Of a DNA stretch of 64,000 bases, positions 8,676 through 15,975 are shown piece by piece. The stretch covers positions 2,480,001 to 2,544,000 of the forward strand of contig CP014761.1 in the NCBI GenBank assembly GCA_001647635.1, read 5' to 3'. The notes beneath the pieces were generated by a model that saw only the letters and a program-made list of their open reading frames with translations, had not been told where the DNA came from and searched no databases. A program made the position numbers and the translations under genes. The DNA is from Leifsonia xyli (GTDB taxonomy: Bacteria; Actinomycetota; Actinomycetes; Actinomycetales; Microbacteriaceae). Position 1 is the stretch's first letter, and each line of letters opens with the position of its first letter.

Positions 8676-9047
8676 GTGAATTGGTGGGTCGTGGGGATCG
8701 TCGTGGCGTTCGTCGCCGTGATCGTCGTCGCCGCCAAGCTCGGCTGGATCGACCTGTCCGACAAGTCGCGCCGCGGGTCCGGCACGGTGAGCGGCGCCAT
8801 CGGGGGATCGTTCGACGAGATCTTCGCGCCGGCGCGCCACGAAGCGCAGCAGGAGATGGACCGTCAGACCCTTTTGCCTGCGCCCGCGCCGCTTCCCGGC
8901 GACCGGGGCGACGACGGCTGGCAGGGCGGCAAGATCACGATCGATCTGGGCCACGACGGTCACGGCCAACGCGTCGAGGGGCGCGACCCCAGCGAGGACG
9001 GCCGCGCTACCGAGACTGCAGGTCCGCGTAGTCGGGATGCTCGCTGA
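8676..9047 (+). CDS. Small membrane-anchored protein of unknown function
   Basis: A 123-residue protein with one N-terminal helix (NWWVVGIVVAFVAVIVVAAK, residues 2-21) followed by a hydrophilic tail of about 100 residues rich in Asp, Gly and Arg. The GTG start lies 7 nt after TACCCT (8663-8668), the local leaderless pattern. Its 3' end overlaps the convergent GNAT gene by 41 nt. The start pattern and membrane helix support it as a real gene. No family was recognised. Confidence 0.65.
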   Translation: MNWWVVGIVVAFVAVIVVAAKLGWIDLSDKSRRGSGTVSGAIGGSFDEIFAPARHEAQQEMDRQTLLPAPAPLPGDRGDDGWQGGKITIDLGHDGHGQRVEGRDPSEDGRATETAGPRSRDAR

Positions 9048-9297
9048 GCCAGCTGCGCACGTAGGGGCATGAGGCGATCACGCGGCGGTCGGAGTTCTCC
9101 CGCACGTCGTCGAGAGCGGTCTGCACGAGAGTCGAGGCCATGCCCTTCTCGCGCTTGGCCGGATCCACCTCGGTGTGCGTGAAGACGATCGCGTCGTCGC
9201 GCAGGTCGTATTCGGCCACACCGATGACCTCGCCGTTCTGAAGGAGGGCGTAGTGGGACTGGTCGGGCTGGTTCTCGACGCTCAGGGTCGTGGTCAT
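9007..9297 (-). CDS. GNAT-type N-acetyltransferase, short YjdJ class
   Basis: A 96-residue minimal GNAT domain of the Acetyltransf_CG (YjdJ-like) class. HYALLQNGEVIGVAEYDL leads into VFTHTEVDPAKREKGMASTL, where RxxGxA contacts acetyl-CoA. VIASCPYVRSWLSEHPDY is the typical C-terminal CPYV(R)xWL-HPEY signature. The acceptor is unknown. The ATG has TAGCGT 6 nt upstream on the minus strand (9309-9304), so it is probably leaderless. Confidence 0.88.
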   Translation of the reverse strand: MTTTLSVENQPDQSHYALLQNGEVIGVAEYDLRDDAIVFTHTEVDPAKREKGMASTLVQTALDDVRENSDRRVIASCPYVRSWLSEHPDYADLQSR

Positions 9298-9394
9298 GAC
9301 GCCACGCTACCTCCCGATCGCGTCAGGTCCGACCGGGTCTCGACGTCTCTATAGATGAAGGGGCACCCGAACTCCCCTTCAGGAGGAGACCCAG

Positions 9395-10572
9395 GTGATC
9401 ACGGTGATGCTCGTCTACGGCACCCGACCCGAAGCGATCAAGATGGCCCCCGTCGTGCGGGCGCTGCAGGAGTCGCCGCTGTTCCGCCCCGTCGTGGTGC
9501 TGACCGGACAGCACCGCAGCATCCTCGACCAGGTGAACGCCGTGTTCGAGGTGGAGGCCGACCACGACCTCGCGATCATGTCGCCGAACCAGACCCTCCA
9601 CGACATCACCGTCCGCACCATGTCCGGCCTGCAGCCGCTGTTCGACAGCGAGGCGCCGGACGCCGTCCTCGTCCAGGGCGACACCACCTCGGCCATGGCC
9701 GCCGCGATCGCCGCGTTCGAGCGCAAGATCCCCGTCGTTCACCTGGAGGCGGGACTGCGCAGCGGCGACCTGTTCGACCCTTTCCCGGAGGAGGCGAACC
9801 GCCGCATCATCGGCCAGATCGCGAGCCTCCACCTCGCTCCCACCGAGCACGCCCGCCGCAACCTGCTCGCCTCGGGCGTCCCGGAGGCGCGCATCACCGT
9901 CACCGGCAACACCGTCATCGACGCCCTGCACCTGATGCTCAGGCGCGAGCCGGACTTCGAGGACGCGCGCGTCGCCGAGGTCGCCGAGGGCGAGCGTCCG
10001 ATGGTGCTCGTCACCGCCCACCGGCGCGAGAACCACGGCGCGCCCATGGAGCGCATCGGCTCGGCCGTCCGCGTGCTCGCCGGCCGGTTCCCCGGCCACG
10101 ACTTCGTCCTCCCGGCCCACCCGAACCCCGCCGTGCGCACGCACCTGCTCGCCGCGCTGGGCGCCGCGCCGAACATCCTCGTCACCGAGCCGGTCGCGTT
10201 CACCGACATGGTGCACCTCCTCGACCGCGCCACCCTCGTGCTCACCGACTCGGGGGCGTGCAGGAGGAGGCGCCCGCTCTGGCGACCCCGGTGCTCGTCC
10301 TGCGCGAGACCACCGAGCGGCCGGAGGCCGTGCTCGCCGGCACCTCCCGGCTGGTCGGCACGAACGTCGAGACCATCGTCGACGAGGCCGCGGCCCTGCT
10401 CGACAACCCCGTCCGGCACGCCGCCATGGCGCAGGTCGCGAGCCCCTTCGGGGACGGTCACGCCACCGAGCGCACGGTCGCAGCGCTCGGCGCTCTGCTG
10501 GCCGGCGGGGAGCGGCTCCCCGACTTCTCTCCCGAGGACACTGCGGAGGCGGTCTCGGTAGCGGCTCCGTAG
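9395..10572 (+). pseudogene. wecB: UDP-N-acetylglucosamine 2-epimerase (non-hydrolysing), frameshifted
   Basis: The first frame (9395 to about 10250) encodes [46 protein letters not shown] and LTDSG, all WecB/MnaA landmarks for UDP-GlcNAc to UDP-ManNAc epimerisation. At the conserved DSGGVQEE motif the frame breaks: a run of five G (10252-10256) stands where six would keep the frame. The remaining ~110 residues ([20 protein letters not shown]) continue one frame over and end at 10572. Reconstituted, the protein is about 392 residues, the family length. GTG with AGGAGG 8 nt upstream starts it. This is either a true single-base deletion or a sequence error. ManNAc feeds cell-wall glycopolymers. 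Confidence 0.85.
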
Positions 10573-10619
10573 TCCTCCCGATCCGGTGCGATGACCACCC
10601 GACGGAGTCTGTAGTCAAC

Positions 10620-10640
10620 GGATCGGGGAGCTCCCGATCC
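10620..10640. repeat. Inverted repeat upstream of the ECF sigma gene
   Basis: GGATCGGG-GAGCT-CCCGATCC has perfect 8-bp arms with a 5-nt centre and ends 25 nt before the sigma-factor ATG. A further CCCGATCC half-copy occurs near 10577-10584. It may be an operator or leader hairpin; nothing distinguishes these. Confidence 0.4.
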
Positions 10641-10665
10641 AGACCGCACGACCGAGGAGACCGCG

Positions 10666-11232
10666 ATGACCGTCACCACCGCCCGCCCCACCGACCTGCA
10701 CCTGCTGGACCGCGTCCGCGCCGGTGAGTCCTCGGTCTTCGGCGAGCTCTGGAGCCGCTACCAGGGATGGGCCCACCACGTCGCCCGGACCGTCACCAGC
10801 CGCTACGACGCGGAGGACATCGTGCAGGAGGCGTTCGCCAAGGTGCTGACGTCGCTACGCAACGGGAACGGCCCGCGCCAGGGCTTCGCGGAGTACCTCC
10901 GGACCGCGGTCCGCAACGTCGCCGCCACCTGGGGTGCGCGCGACTCCCGCGTCAAGATGGTGCCGATCGTCGACGACTCCGCGGCCGGCAGCTACGAGTT
11001 CGAGGTCGCCGACCTGGGCGAGTGCGAGGGTCCCTTCCGCAGCCTGCCGGAGCGCTGGCAGCAGATCCTCACCCTCACCACGCTGCAGGGCCGCTCCCTT
11101 CAGGACGCGGCGCGTGCGATGGGCATGACCGTCGGCGCCGCCACGGCGCTCGCCGCCCGCGCCCGCAAGGGCCTGCGCGAGGCGCTCGCCGCGGCCACCG
11201 TCCGCCCGGCCGAGCTCGCACTCGCCGCCTAG
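10666..11232 (+). CDS. ECF-type RNA polymerase sigma factor, stand-alone
   Basis: A 188-residue sigma-70 group 4 protein. Region 2 includes SRYDAEDIVQEAFAKVLTSL (about residues 45-65). Region 4 begins LPERWQQILTLTTLQGRSLQ and ends in AARARKGLREAL. GAGGAG lies 8 nt before the ATG. No anti-sigma gene adjoins it. Its GNGPRQGFAEYLRTAVRNVA segment and region 4 tail resemble the sigma part of the 15976-17862 fusion (GSGPRSGFRSYLATTVRNVA), so the two belong to one subfamily. It is followed by a strong hairpin shared with the convergent LuxR gene. Confidence 0.85.
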   Translation: MTVTTARPTDLHLLDRVRAGESSVFGELWSRYQGWAHHVARTVTSRYDAEDIVQEAFAKVLTSLRNGNGPRQGFAEYLRTAVRNVAATWGARDSRVKMVPIVDDSAAGSYEFEVADLGECEGPFRSLPERWQQILTLTTLQGRSLQDAARAMGMTVGAATALAARARKGLREALAAATVRPAELALAA

Positions 11233-11240
11233 ATGTCCGC

Positions 11241-11275
11241 CCCGGGAGGTACGCGCCGACGCCGTGCCTCCCGGG
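11241..11275. terminator. Bidirectional terminator hairpin
   Basis: CCCGGGAGGTACG (11241-11253) pairs with CGTGCCTCCCGGG (11263-11275): 13 pairs with one mismatch or G-U and a 9-nt loop. It lies between the convergent sigma and LuxR genes. No T-run follows, as is common in high-GC actinobacteria. Confidence 0.65.
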
Positions 11276-11284
11276 CGAGCGGTC

Positions 11285-13576
11285 CTACCGGGTCTGCTCC
11301 CGATACCAGACCGCCAGCTCGGTCCGTGACCGCAGGCCGAGCTTCACCAGCGCGTTCTGCACGTGCGTCTCGACCGTGCGGATGGACACGAACAGCCGCC
11401 GCGCGATCGCCTTGTTCGTCTCTCCGTCTGCCACATACGAGGCGACCTGCGACTCGCGCGGCGTGAGAACCGAGGCGCGCGCCGTTGCCGCAACCGACGC
11501 CGGAACACCCGCCCGCGCGTGCGCCTCCACGACGCCGTGCAGGGCGTAGTCGATGCTCTCGTCCTCGCTCAGCGCCGCGCCGTACGCGTAGGCCTTCTCG
11601 AACGACGCCACACCGAGCCGGTGCCGCAGCCCGCGCTCGGTCTCGCCGAGCGCGACGAAGTAGGGGGGGTAGTTCATCCGAACCGCACCGACATCGCGCC
11701 ATCGAGCGGAGGCGGCGCCGAGCAGAGTGGCGCCCCGCGACGCCTCCGCGCGTTCCCGGGCGACCTCGGCCAGCAGCTCCAGGGCCTGGGCGACGCCGAG
11801 TCCGTTTCCGAGTCCACGTTTGAGGACGAGCGCATCGCGCGCGTCCCGGTCGGTCGCCTCCATGTCGCCTGCGGCCGCGCTCGCCGTGGCGCGCGTGGTG
11901 AGCGCGAACGAGCGCTCGAAGCGCTCGCCGGCGAGGAGTCCGCGCTCGAGGATGCCGGCGTGGACCTGGTCGCCCTCCTCCCAACTCCCCACAGCGTAGA
12001 GCCGCGCCGCCAGCCGCTGAGGTGTGTTCAGACGGCCGAACCGGTACGCCTCCTCGCCGAGGTCGTCCATGAGACCCTGTAGGATCAGGACGGCATCCGC
12101 GTCGTCGACATCAGCCGCCTCCTCCGCGCTGACGACGGCGGCCGCCGAATCACGCCAAACAGGCCCGTCCGCCTCCGGGATGCGGTCCCTGGCGGCCTCG
12201 GCGGCCCGCAGTTCCTCCCGTGCGAGTCGGGGCTTCTCCGTCAGCGAGTAGACCAATCCGCGCAACGCGTGACCCAACGACTCCCAAAACGGCGATGGAG
12301 TACCCGAGTCGAGCGCGATGCCCATCCACGCCGCGAGCTCGTCGGCGCTGCCGTGGATCACCCACGCCTGTCGCCACGCGGTGGCGGCCACCTCGACCGC
12401 GGCATCGGTGCGGCCGTCCGCCGCGGCTATCGCGACCGCACGGCGGATGTTCGGGATATCGCCGCGCAAGCGCCGTGCGATGGCGGGCTGCCGGGCAGAG
12501 AACCAATTGTCCTCGGCATCGTGGAGACGCGCGAGCATTGCCGTCATGAACGTGTATCTCGCCTCGCCGGCGTGCTCCGCCTGCTCCCGCCCGAACTCCC
12601 GTATGGCCGGCAGCAGCTCATAGCGCACCTCGCCCTCCACGCGCCTGCGATGGATCACGGACCGCCGGAGCAGTTGACGGACGGCCGCGCGAGCCTCGCG
12701 CTGACTCCCCGCGGCGGGCAGCGCCATCGCCTCGCCCAGTTCGAGGTCCCAGCCCGGGGCGAGTACGGCCAGGTCGGTCCACACCCGACGTTCCAGGTCC
12801 GAGCATCGGGCCCAGCTGTCCTCGACCGAGGCTCGAAGCGATCGGATGTGCGTACCGGCGGGCTCGAGCGCGTCGAGCTGATCATCCATGCGCTGGGCGA
12901 GCGTCTCTGCATCCATGAACTGCAGCTGCGCCGCCGCGAGCTCCAGCGCGAGCGGGACGCCGCCCGTCGCCGCGCAGATCCGGAGCACAGGAGCAGAAGT
13001 CCGCTCGTCGAGGGCGAACAGCGCGTCCGCCGCGGTCGCCCTGTCGACGAACACTCGGACGGCGTCGGATGCGATGGTCAGGTCTTCGGACGGGAACGGG
13101 TCGAGCGCGACCACGGTCTGCGCGGCCGAAGCGAGCGGCTCGCGGCTGGTGACCAGGAAGCAGACGGCGGGACACGCCGCGAGGACCGCGTCCACGAAGA
13201 CGGACGTCGCCGCCAGCGCCTCGTCGACGTCGTCGAGGAGGAGCAGTGCATCCTCGTCACGAAGGGCGTCGATCACCGCCGACACCGGATCGTCCCCGGG
13301 AGCCACTCGGAGCTGATGGGCGACGACGGTGGCGACATCCGCCCCGACCTCGCGGACGTCCACATGCCAGACCCCGGAGACGGAACGCGCGAGGCCCTCC
13401 GCTGCCGCGATCGCGAGCCGGCTCTTCCCGATACCGGCACCCCCGGTGATCGTGACCAGCCGCGTCGAGGACTGCAGCAGCCGGCGGATCAGCGAGGCCT
13501 CTTCGCGTCTGCCGACCAGCAGAGCGAAGCGGACCGGCAATCCGTGCAGCGATTTCGCGTCATAGTCCCGGGTCAT
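11285..13576 (-). CDS. Large LuxR-family ATPase regulator (LAL/STAND-like)
   Basis: A 763-residue regulator. The AAA/NB-ARC-like ATPase has Walker A GGAGIGKS (residues 45-52), LLLLDDVDEAL as Walker B and FLVTSREPL as sensor 1. A helical, repeat-like region (about 350-690) follows and may bind an inducer or partner. The C-terminal LuxR helix-turn-helix (LTPRESQVASYVADGETNKA to RTVETHVQNALVKL) binds DNA. Such LAL/STAND proteins are ATP-dependent activators. It is monocistronic, facing the ECF sigma gene. The target and inducer are unknown. Confidence 0.85.
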   Translation of the reverse strand: MTRDYDAKSLHGLPVRFALLVGRREEASLIRRLLQSSTRLVTITGGAGIGKSRLAIAAAEGLARSVSGVWHVDVREVGADVATVVAHQLRVAPGDDPVSAVIDALRDEDALLLLDDVDEALAATSVFVDAVLAACPAVCFLVTSREPLASAAQTVVALDPFPSEDLTIASDAVRVFVDRATAADALFALDERTSAPVLRICAATGGVPLALELAAAQLQFMDAETLAQRMDDQLDALEPAGTHIRSLRASVEDSWARCSDLERRVWTDLAVLAPGWDLELGEAMALPAAGSQREARAAVRQLLRRSVIHRRRVEGEVRYELLPAIREFGREQAEHAGEARYTFMTAMLARLHDAEDNWFSARQPAIARRLRGDIPNIRRAVAIAAADGRTDAAVEVAATAWRQAWVIHGSADELAAWMGIALDSGTPSPFWESLGHALRGLVYSLTEKPRLAREELRAAEAARDRIPEADGPVWRDSAAAVVSAEEAADVDDADAVLILQGLMDDLGEEAYRFGRLNTPQRLAARLYAVGSWEEGDQVHAGILERGLLAGERFERSFALTTRATASAAAGDMEATDRDARDALVLKRGLGNGLGVAQALELLAEVARERAEASRGATLLGAASARWRDVGAVRMNYPPYFVALGETERGLRHRLGVASFEKAYAYGAALSEDESIDYALHGVVEAHARAGVPASVAATARASVLTPRESQVASYVADGETNKAIARRLFVSIRTVETHVQNALVKLGLRSRTELAVWYREQTR

Positions 13577-13625
13577 GCTTCGTCTCTAATTCTGGAAGCT
13601 TCTACGGGCAGTGGCTTCTCCCACA

Positions 13626-13676
13626 GGGGTGGAGGGCTTCCGGTCGTTCGGGTACGACCGGACTGCCCTCCACCCC
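13626..13676. terminator. Long two-tier hairpin upstream of the LuxR regulator gene
   Basis: Outer arms GGGGTGGAGGGC (13626-13637) and GCCCTCCACCCC (13665-13676) are perfect 12-mers. Inner arms CCGGTCGT and ACGACCGG add 8 pairs with a short loop. It sits after the leftward small gene 13705-13929 and 50 nt before the leftward LuxR gene. It is probably a terminator, and could also act as a leader structure. Confidence 0.6.
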
Positions 13677-13704
13677 ATTCCTCGAGGTAGATCGACGCGT
13701 CCTC

Positions 13705-13929
13705 CTACAGGTGCGGTTGGTACGGGGCCCAGTCCTCCAGGTCGTACTCGAGCTCGATGCCCGAATAGAGGCGCAGGATCCAGCGGTGCGAGTCGCCGCC
13801 GGCGAACTGGCCGGTGATCGTCTCGGTGGTCCAATCGCCCTGATCGTCGCGGCTCCATCGGATCAGCCCGACGTGCTCGCGGAGCCGCGGAGGGTGCGGT
13901 GGGTGGATGTAGTCGTTCTCGTCAGCCAT
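13705..13929 (-). CDS. Small hypothetical protein, IELE type
   Basis: A 74-residue hydrophilic protein, MADENDYIHPPHPP at the N-terminus, with a beta-rich core (WTTETITGQFAGGDSHRWIL) and the end SGIELEYDLEDWAPYQP. The N-terminal acidic stretch and C-terminal G-I/V-E-L-E-Y/W motif recur in the next gene (14033-14200), suggesting related small proteins. No known family was recognised. GGGAGGGAGA lies upstream of the ATG. Confidence 0.6.
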   Translation of the reverse strand: MADENDYIHPPHPPRLREHVGLIRWSRDDQGDWTTETITGQFAGGDSHRWILRLYSGIELEYDLEDWAPYQPHL

Positions 13930-14032
13930 GGTCGTCTCCCTCCCTGCCGGAGATTCCCTAGCTCCCCGGCGCGACGAGGCCCATGTTGCACCAAAGGTCG
14001 GCCGCGCGCACCAGGCAATTTTCCACAGACCC

Positions 14033-14200
14033 TCACGGCAGTCCCTCGAGCCCGGTCAGCGCCCACTCCAGCTCGACGCCGGACTTCAAACGCACGCGTA
14101 CGACGTCCTCGACGACCTCGACGTGATCCACCTCGGGCCGGCTCAGCAGAGATTCCCAATCGGCTGCGCCCCTGTTCGGCATGTTGTCGTCATCGCTCAC
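14033..14200 (-). CDS. Small hypothetical protein, IELE type, second copy
   Basis: A 55-residue protein read from a GTG at 14200 (MSDDDNMPNRGAADW), chosen because its acidic start parallels the neighbour; an in-frame ATG at 14236 would give 67 residues. It contains VDHVEVVEDVVRVRLKSGVE and ends GVELEWALTGLEGLP, like GIELEYDLEDWAPYQP in 13705-13929. Function unknown. It may be transcribed from a minus-strand promoter near 14330-14350. Confidence 0.55.
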   Translation of the reverse strand: MSDDDNMPNRGAADWESLLSRPEVDHVEVVEDVVRVRLKSGVELEWALTGLEGLP

Positions 14201-14247
14201 CGCCTTCACCCCTTCCCCAGCCTTGAAGACGTGCAAACAGGTTCAGC

Positions 14248-14276
14248 TTGACTGGCCACCGTGCGGTTGGCTAGAT
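14248..14276 (+). promoter_or_regulatory. Sigma-A-like promoter for the HtrA-type protease gene
   Basis: TTGACT (14248-14253), a 17-nt spacer and CTAGAT (14271-14276) give a near-consensus vegetative promoter reading toward 14385, with a leader of about 100 nt. A sequence with the same TTGGCTAGA core occurs on the opposite strand at 14320-14331, so the two promoters may point at each other. Confidence 0.6.
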
Positions 14277-14384
14277 GCATGAAAGGGCTCGAAGGTTGTG
14301 GACGCTCCTTCGACAGAACTGTCTAGCCAATCGTCCACTTTGGTGGTCAGCATGGGCGCCACAAGGGCGAAGGAGGCGGCTCCC

Positions 14385-15503
14385 ATGACATCGGCAGACG
14401 GCGAACGACCACATCGGCCCGGCCGGTTCCCCGTCTGGGCCATCGTCCTGCTCGCAATGCTCGGCGCGGTCATCCTCCTCGGCGCGGGCACCCTCGGTGG
14501 GCTGGCGTTCCGCTCGGTCGGCATGATCCGGGGACTGGCGACGGCGCCGACGGCTCCTCCTGAGAATCCGTCGGTGTGCGACGCGGAGCGCGTGGCGCGC
14601 GACGTGCTGCCGACGATCGTCACCATCGGGGTGACGGCGGCCGACGGTTCCGGCGGGACGGGCAGCGGCGAGATCATCACGGCGGACGGGTACATCCTGA
14701 CCAACAACCACGTCATCGCCCCGGCCGCGGACGGCGCGGAGATCGTGGTGCTGTTCAACGACGGATCGACCCACCCCGCGAAGCTCGTCGGCCGCTCCGA
14801 ACGCGCCGACATCGCCGTCGTCAAGGTCGAGGCGTCATCGTTGCCGGTGATCCAGCAGGGGAATTCGTCGTCACTGCAGGTGGGCCAGCCGGTCGTGGCG
14901 CTGGGCGCACCCCTCGGACTCTCGAGCACGGTGACGACCGGGGTGGTGAGCGCCCTCGGGAGGACGGTGCCGGTGCAGGGGGACGGGGACCGTAATGCCG
15001 TGCTGGCGAACGCCATCCAGACCGACGCCTCGATCAACCCGGGCAACTCCGGCGGCGCGCTCGTCGACTGCGACGGCCGGCTGGTCGGCGTGAACTCGGC
15101 TATCGCGACCGTGCCGGGCGCGACGGGCGTCGCGGGCGGCGGCAGCGTCGGGATCGGGTTCGCGGTCCCGGAGGCCGTCGCCATGCCCATCGCCGAGCAG
15201 ATCATCAAGACCGGCAAGGTCACCTACCCGACCTTCGGGATCGGGGTCACGCCGATTCAGCCGGGAACGAGCGGCTCCGAGCAGAGCGGCCTCTATGTGC
15301 AGTCCGTCACCCCGGGCGGCCCGGCGGCGCAGGCGGGGATCCAGCCGGGTGACATCATCACCGAGGTGGACGGTAAACCCGTCGGCAGCATCGACGATCT
15401 CACGGCGATCCAGCTGACGAGCAAGCCCGGCGATCAGGTGAAGGTCAGCTATCTGCGGGACGGAAGTGAAAAGACGACGACCGTGACCCTGGGGGAAGGG
15501 TGA
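14385..15503 (+). CDS. Membrane-anchored HtrA/DegP-type serine protease with PDZ domain
   Basis: A 372-residue protein. One N-terminal transmembrane helix (about residues 15-43) places the rest outside the membrane. The chymotrypsin-like domain has the triad His109 (LTNNHVI), Asp142 (ERADIAVVK) and Ser222 (NPGNSGGAL). A PDZ domain occupies about 275-365 (GLYVQSVTPGGPAAQAGIQP). Such proteases act in envelope quality control or processing of membrane regulators. AGGAGG 8 nt before 14385 decides the start; the frame is open from 14298. It is convergent with 15519-15800. Confidence 0.9.
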   Translation: MTSADGERPHRPGRFPVWAIVLLAMLGAVILLGAGTLGGLAFRSVGMIRGLATAPTAPPENPSVCDAERVARDVLPTIVTIGVTAADGSGGTGSGEIITADGYILTNNHVIAPAADGAEIVVLFNDGSTHPAKLVGRSERADIAVVKVEASSLPVIQQGNSSSLQVGQPVVALGAPLGLSSTVTTGVVSALGRTVPVQGDGDRNAVLANAIQTDASINPGNSGGALVDCDGRLVGVNSAIATVPGATGVAGGGSVGIGFAVPEAVAMPIAEQIIKTGKVTYPTFGIGVTPIQPGTSGSEQSGLYVQSVTPGGPAAQAGIQPGDIITEVDGKPVGSIDDLTAIQLTSKPGDQVKVSYLRDGSEKTTTVTLGEG

Positions 15504-15518
15504 ACAGGCGGGCAGCGA

Positions 15519-15800
15519 TCAGGCGGGACGCTCGAGTTCGAGGACCGTCTTGAAGCGGTCGATGATGCGGTAGCTGTCGCCCGCCCCGGACTCTTCGACG
15601 CGGACGGTGTCGTAGACGCGGAAATCGAAGTGCCGAAGCTCGGTCAGTCGGTCGGCCCGCTCGTTGAGGAGGGCTGACCGAAGCGGCGACGAGGGGTCGC
15701 GGGGGATCAATGGCGTGACGACTTCACCACGCCATCCGTCGGTGCTGACGCTGACAAGTTCGGCCGCGCGTTCGCGCGAAGTCCAGTAAGAAGGGCCCAC
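15519..15800 (-). CDS. Hypothetical protein downstream of the fused sigma factor
   Basis: A 93-residue soluble protein starting with GTG (GGAG about 7 nt upstream). It begins MGPSYWTSRERAAELVSVST and has a charged C-terminal half with RYD/VRVEESG-like strands ending TVLELERPA. No family was recognised. It lies 175 nt after the fused sigma/LamG gene on the same strand and 15 nt from the convergent protease gene. Confidence 0.6.
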   Translation of the reverse strand: MGPSYWTSRERAAELVSVSTDGWRGEVVTPLIPRDPSSPLRSALLNERADRLTELRHFDFRVYDTVRVEESGAGDSYRIIDRFKTVLELERPA

Positions 15801-15975
15801 GTCTTTCTCCGTGTCGCTTTCGGTCGGTAGGAGCGGCCCGGCGCGGTACCCGACGCGTCGAGCCGCTCCCGTTGGAGGGCGCCCTGATGCGCCGCCCCTG
15901 AAGAGCGCGATCCCCCTGGATCCGCACCCTCCACTACCTAAGACGTGGGTTGCCTGCGAACATGACGCGATCGGT

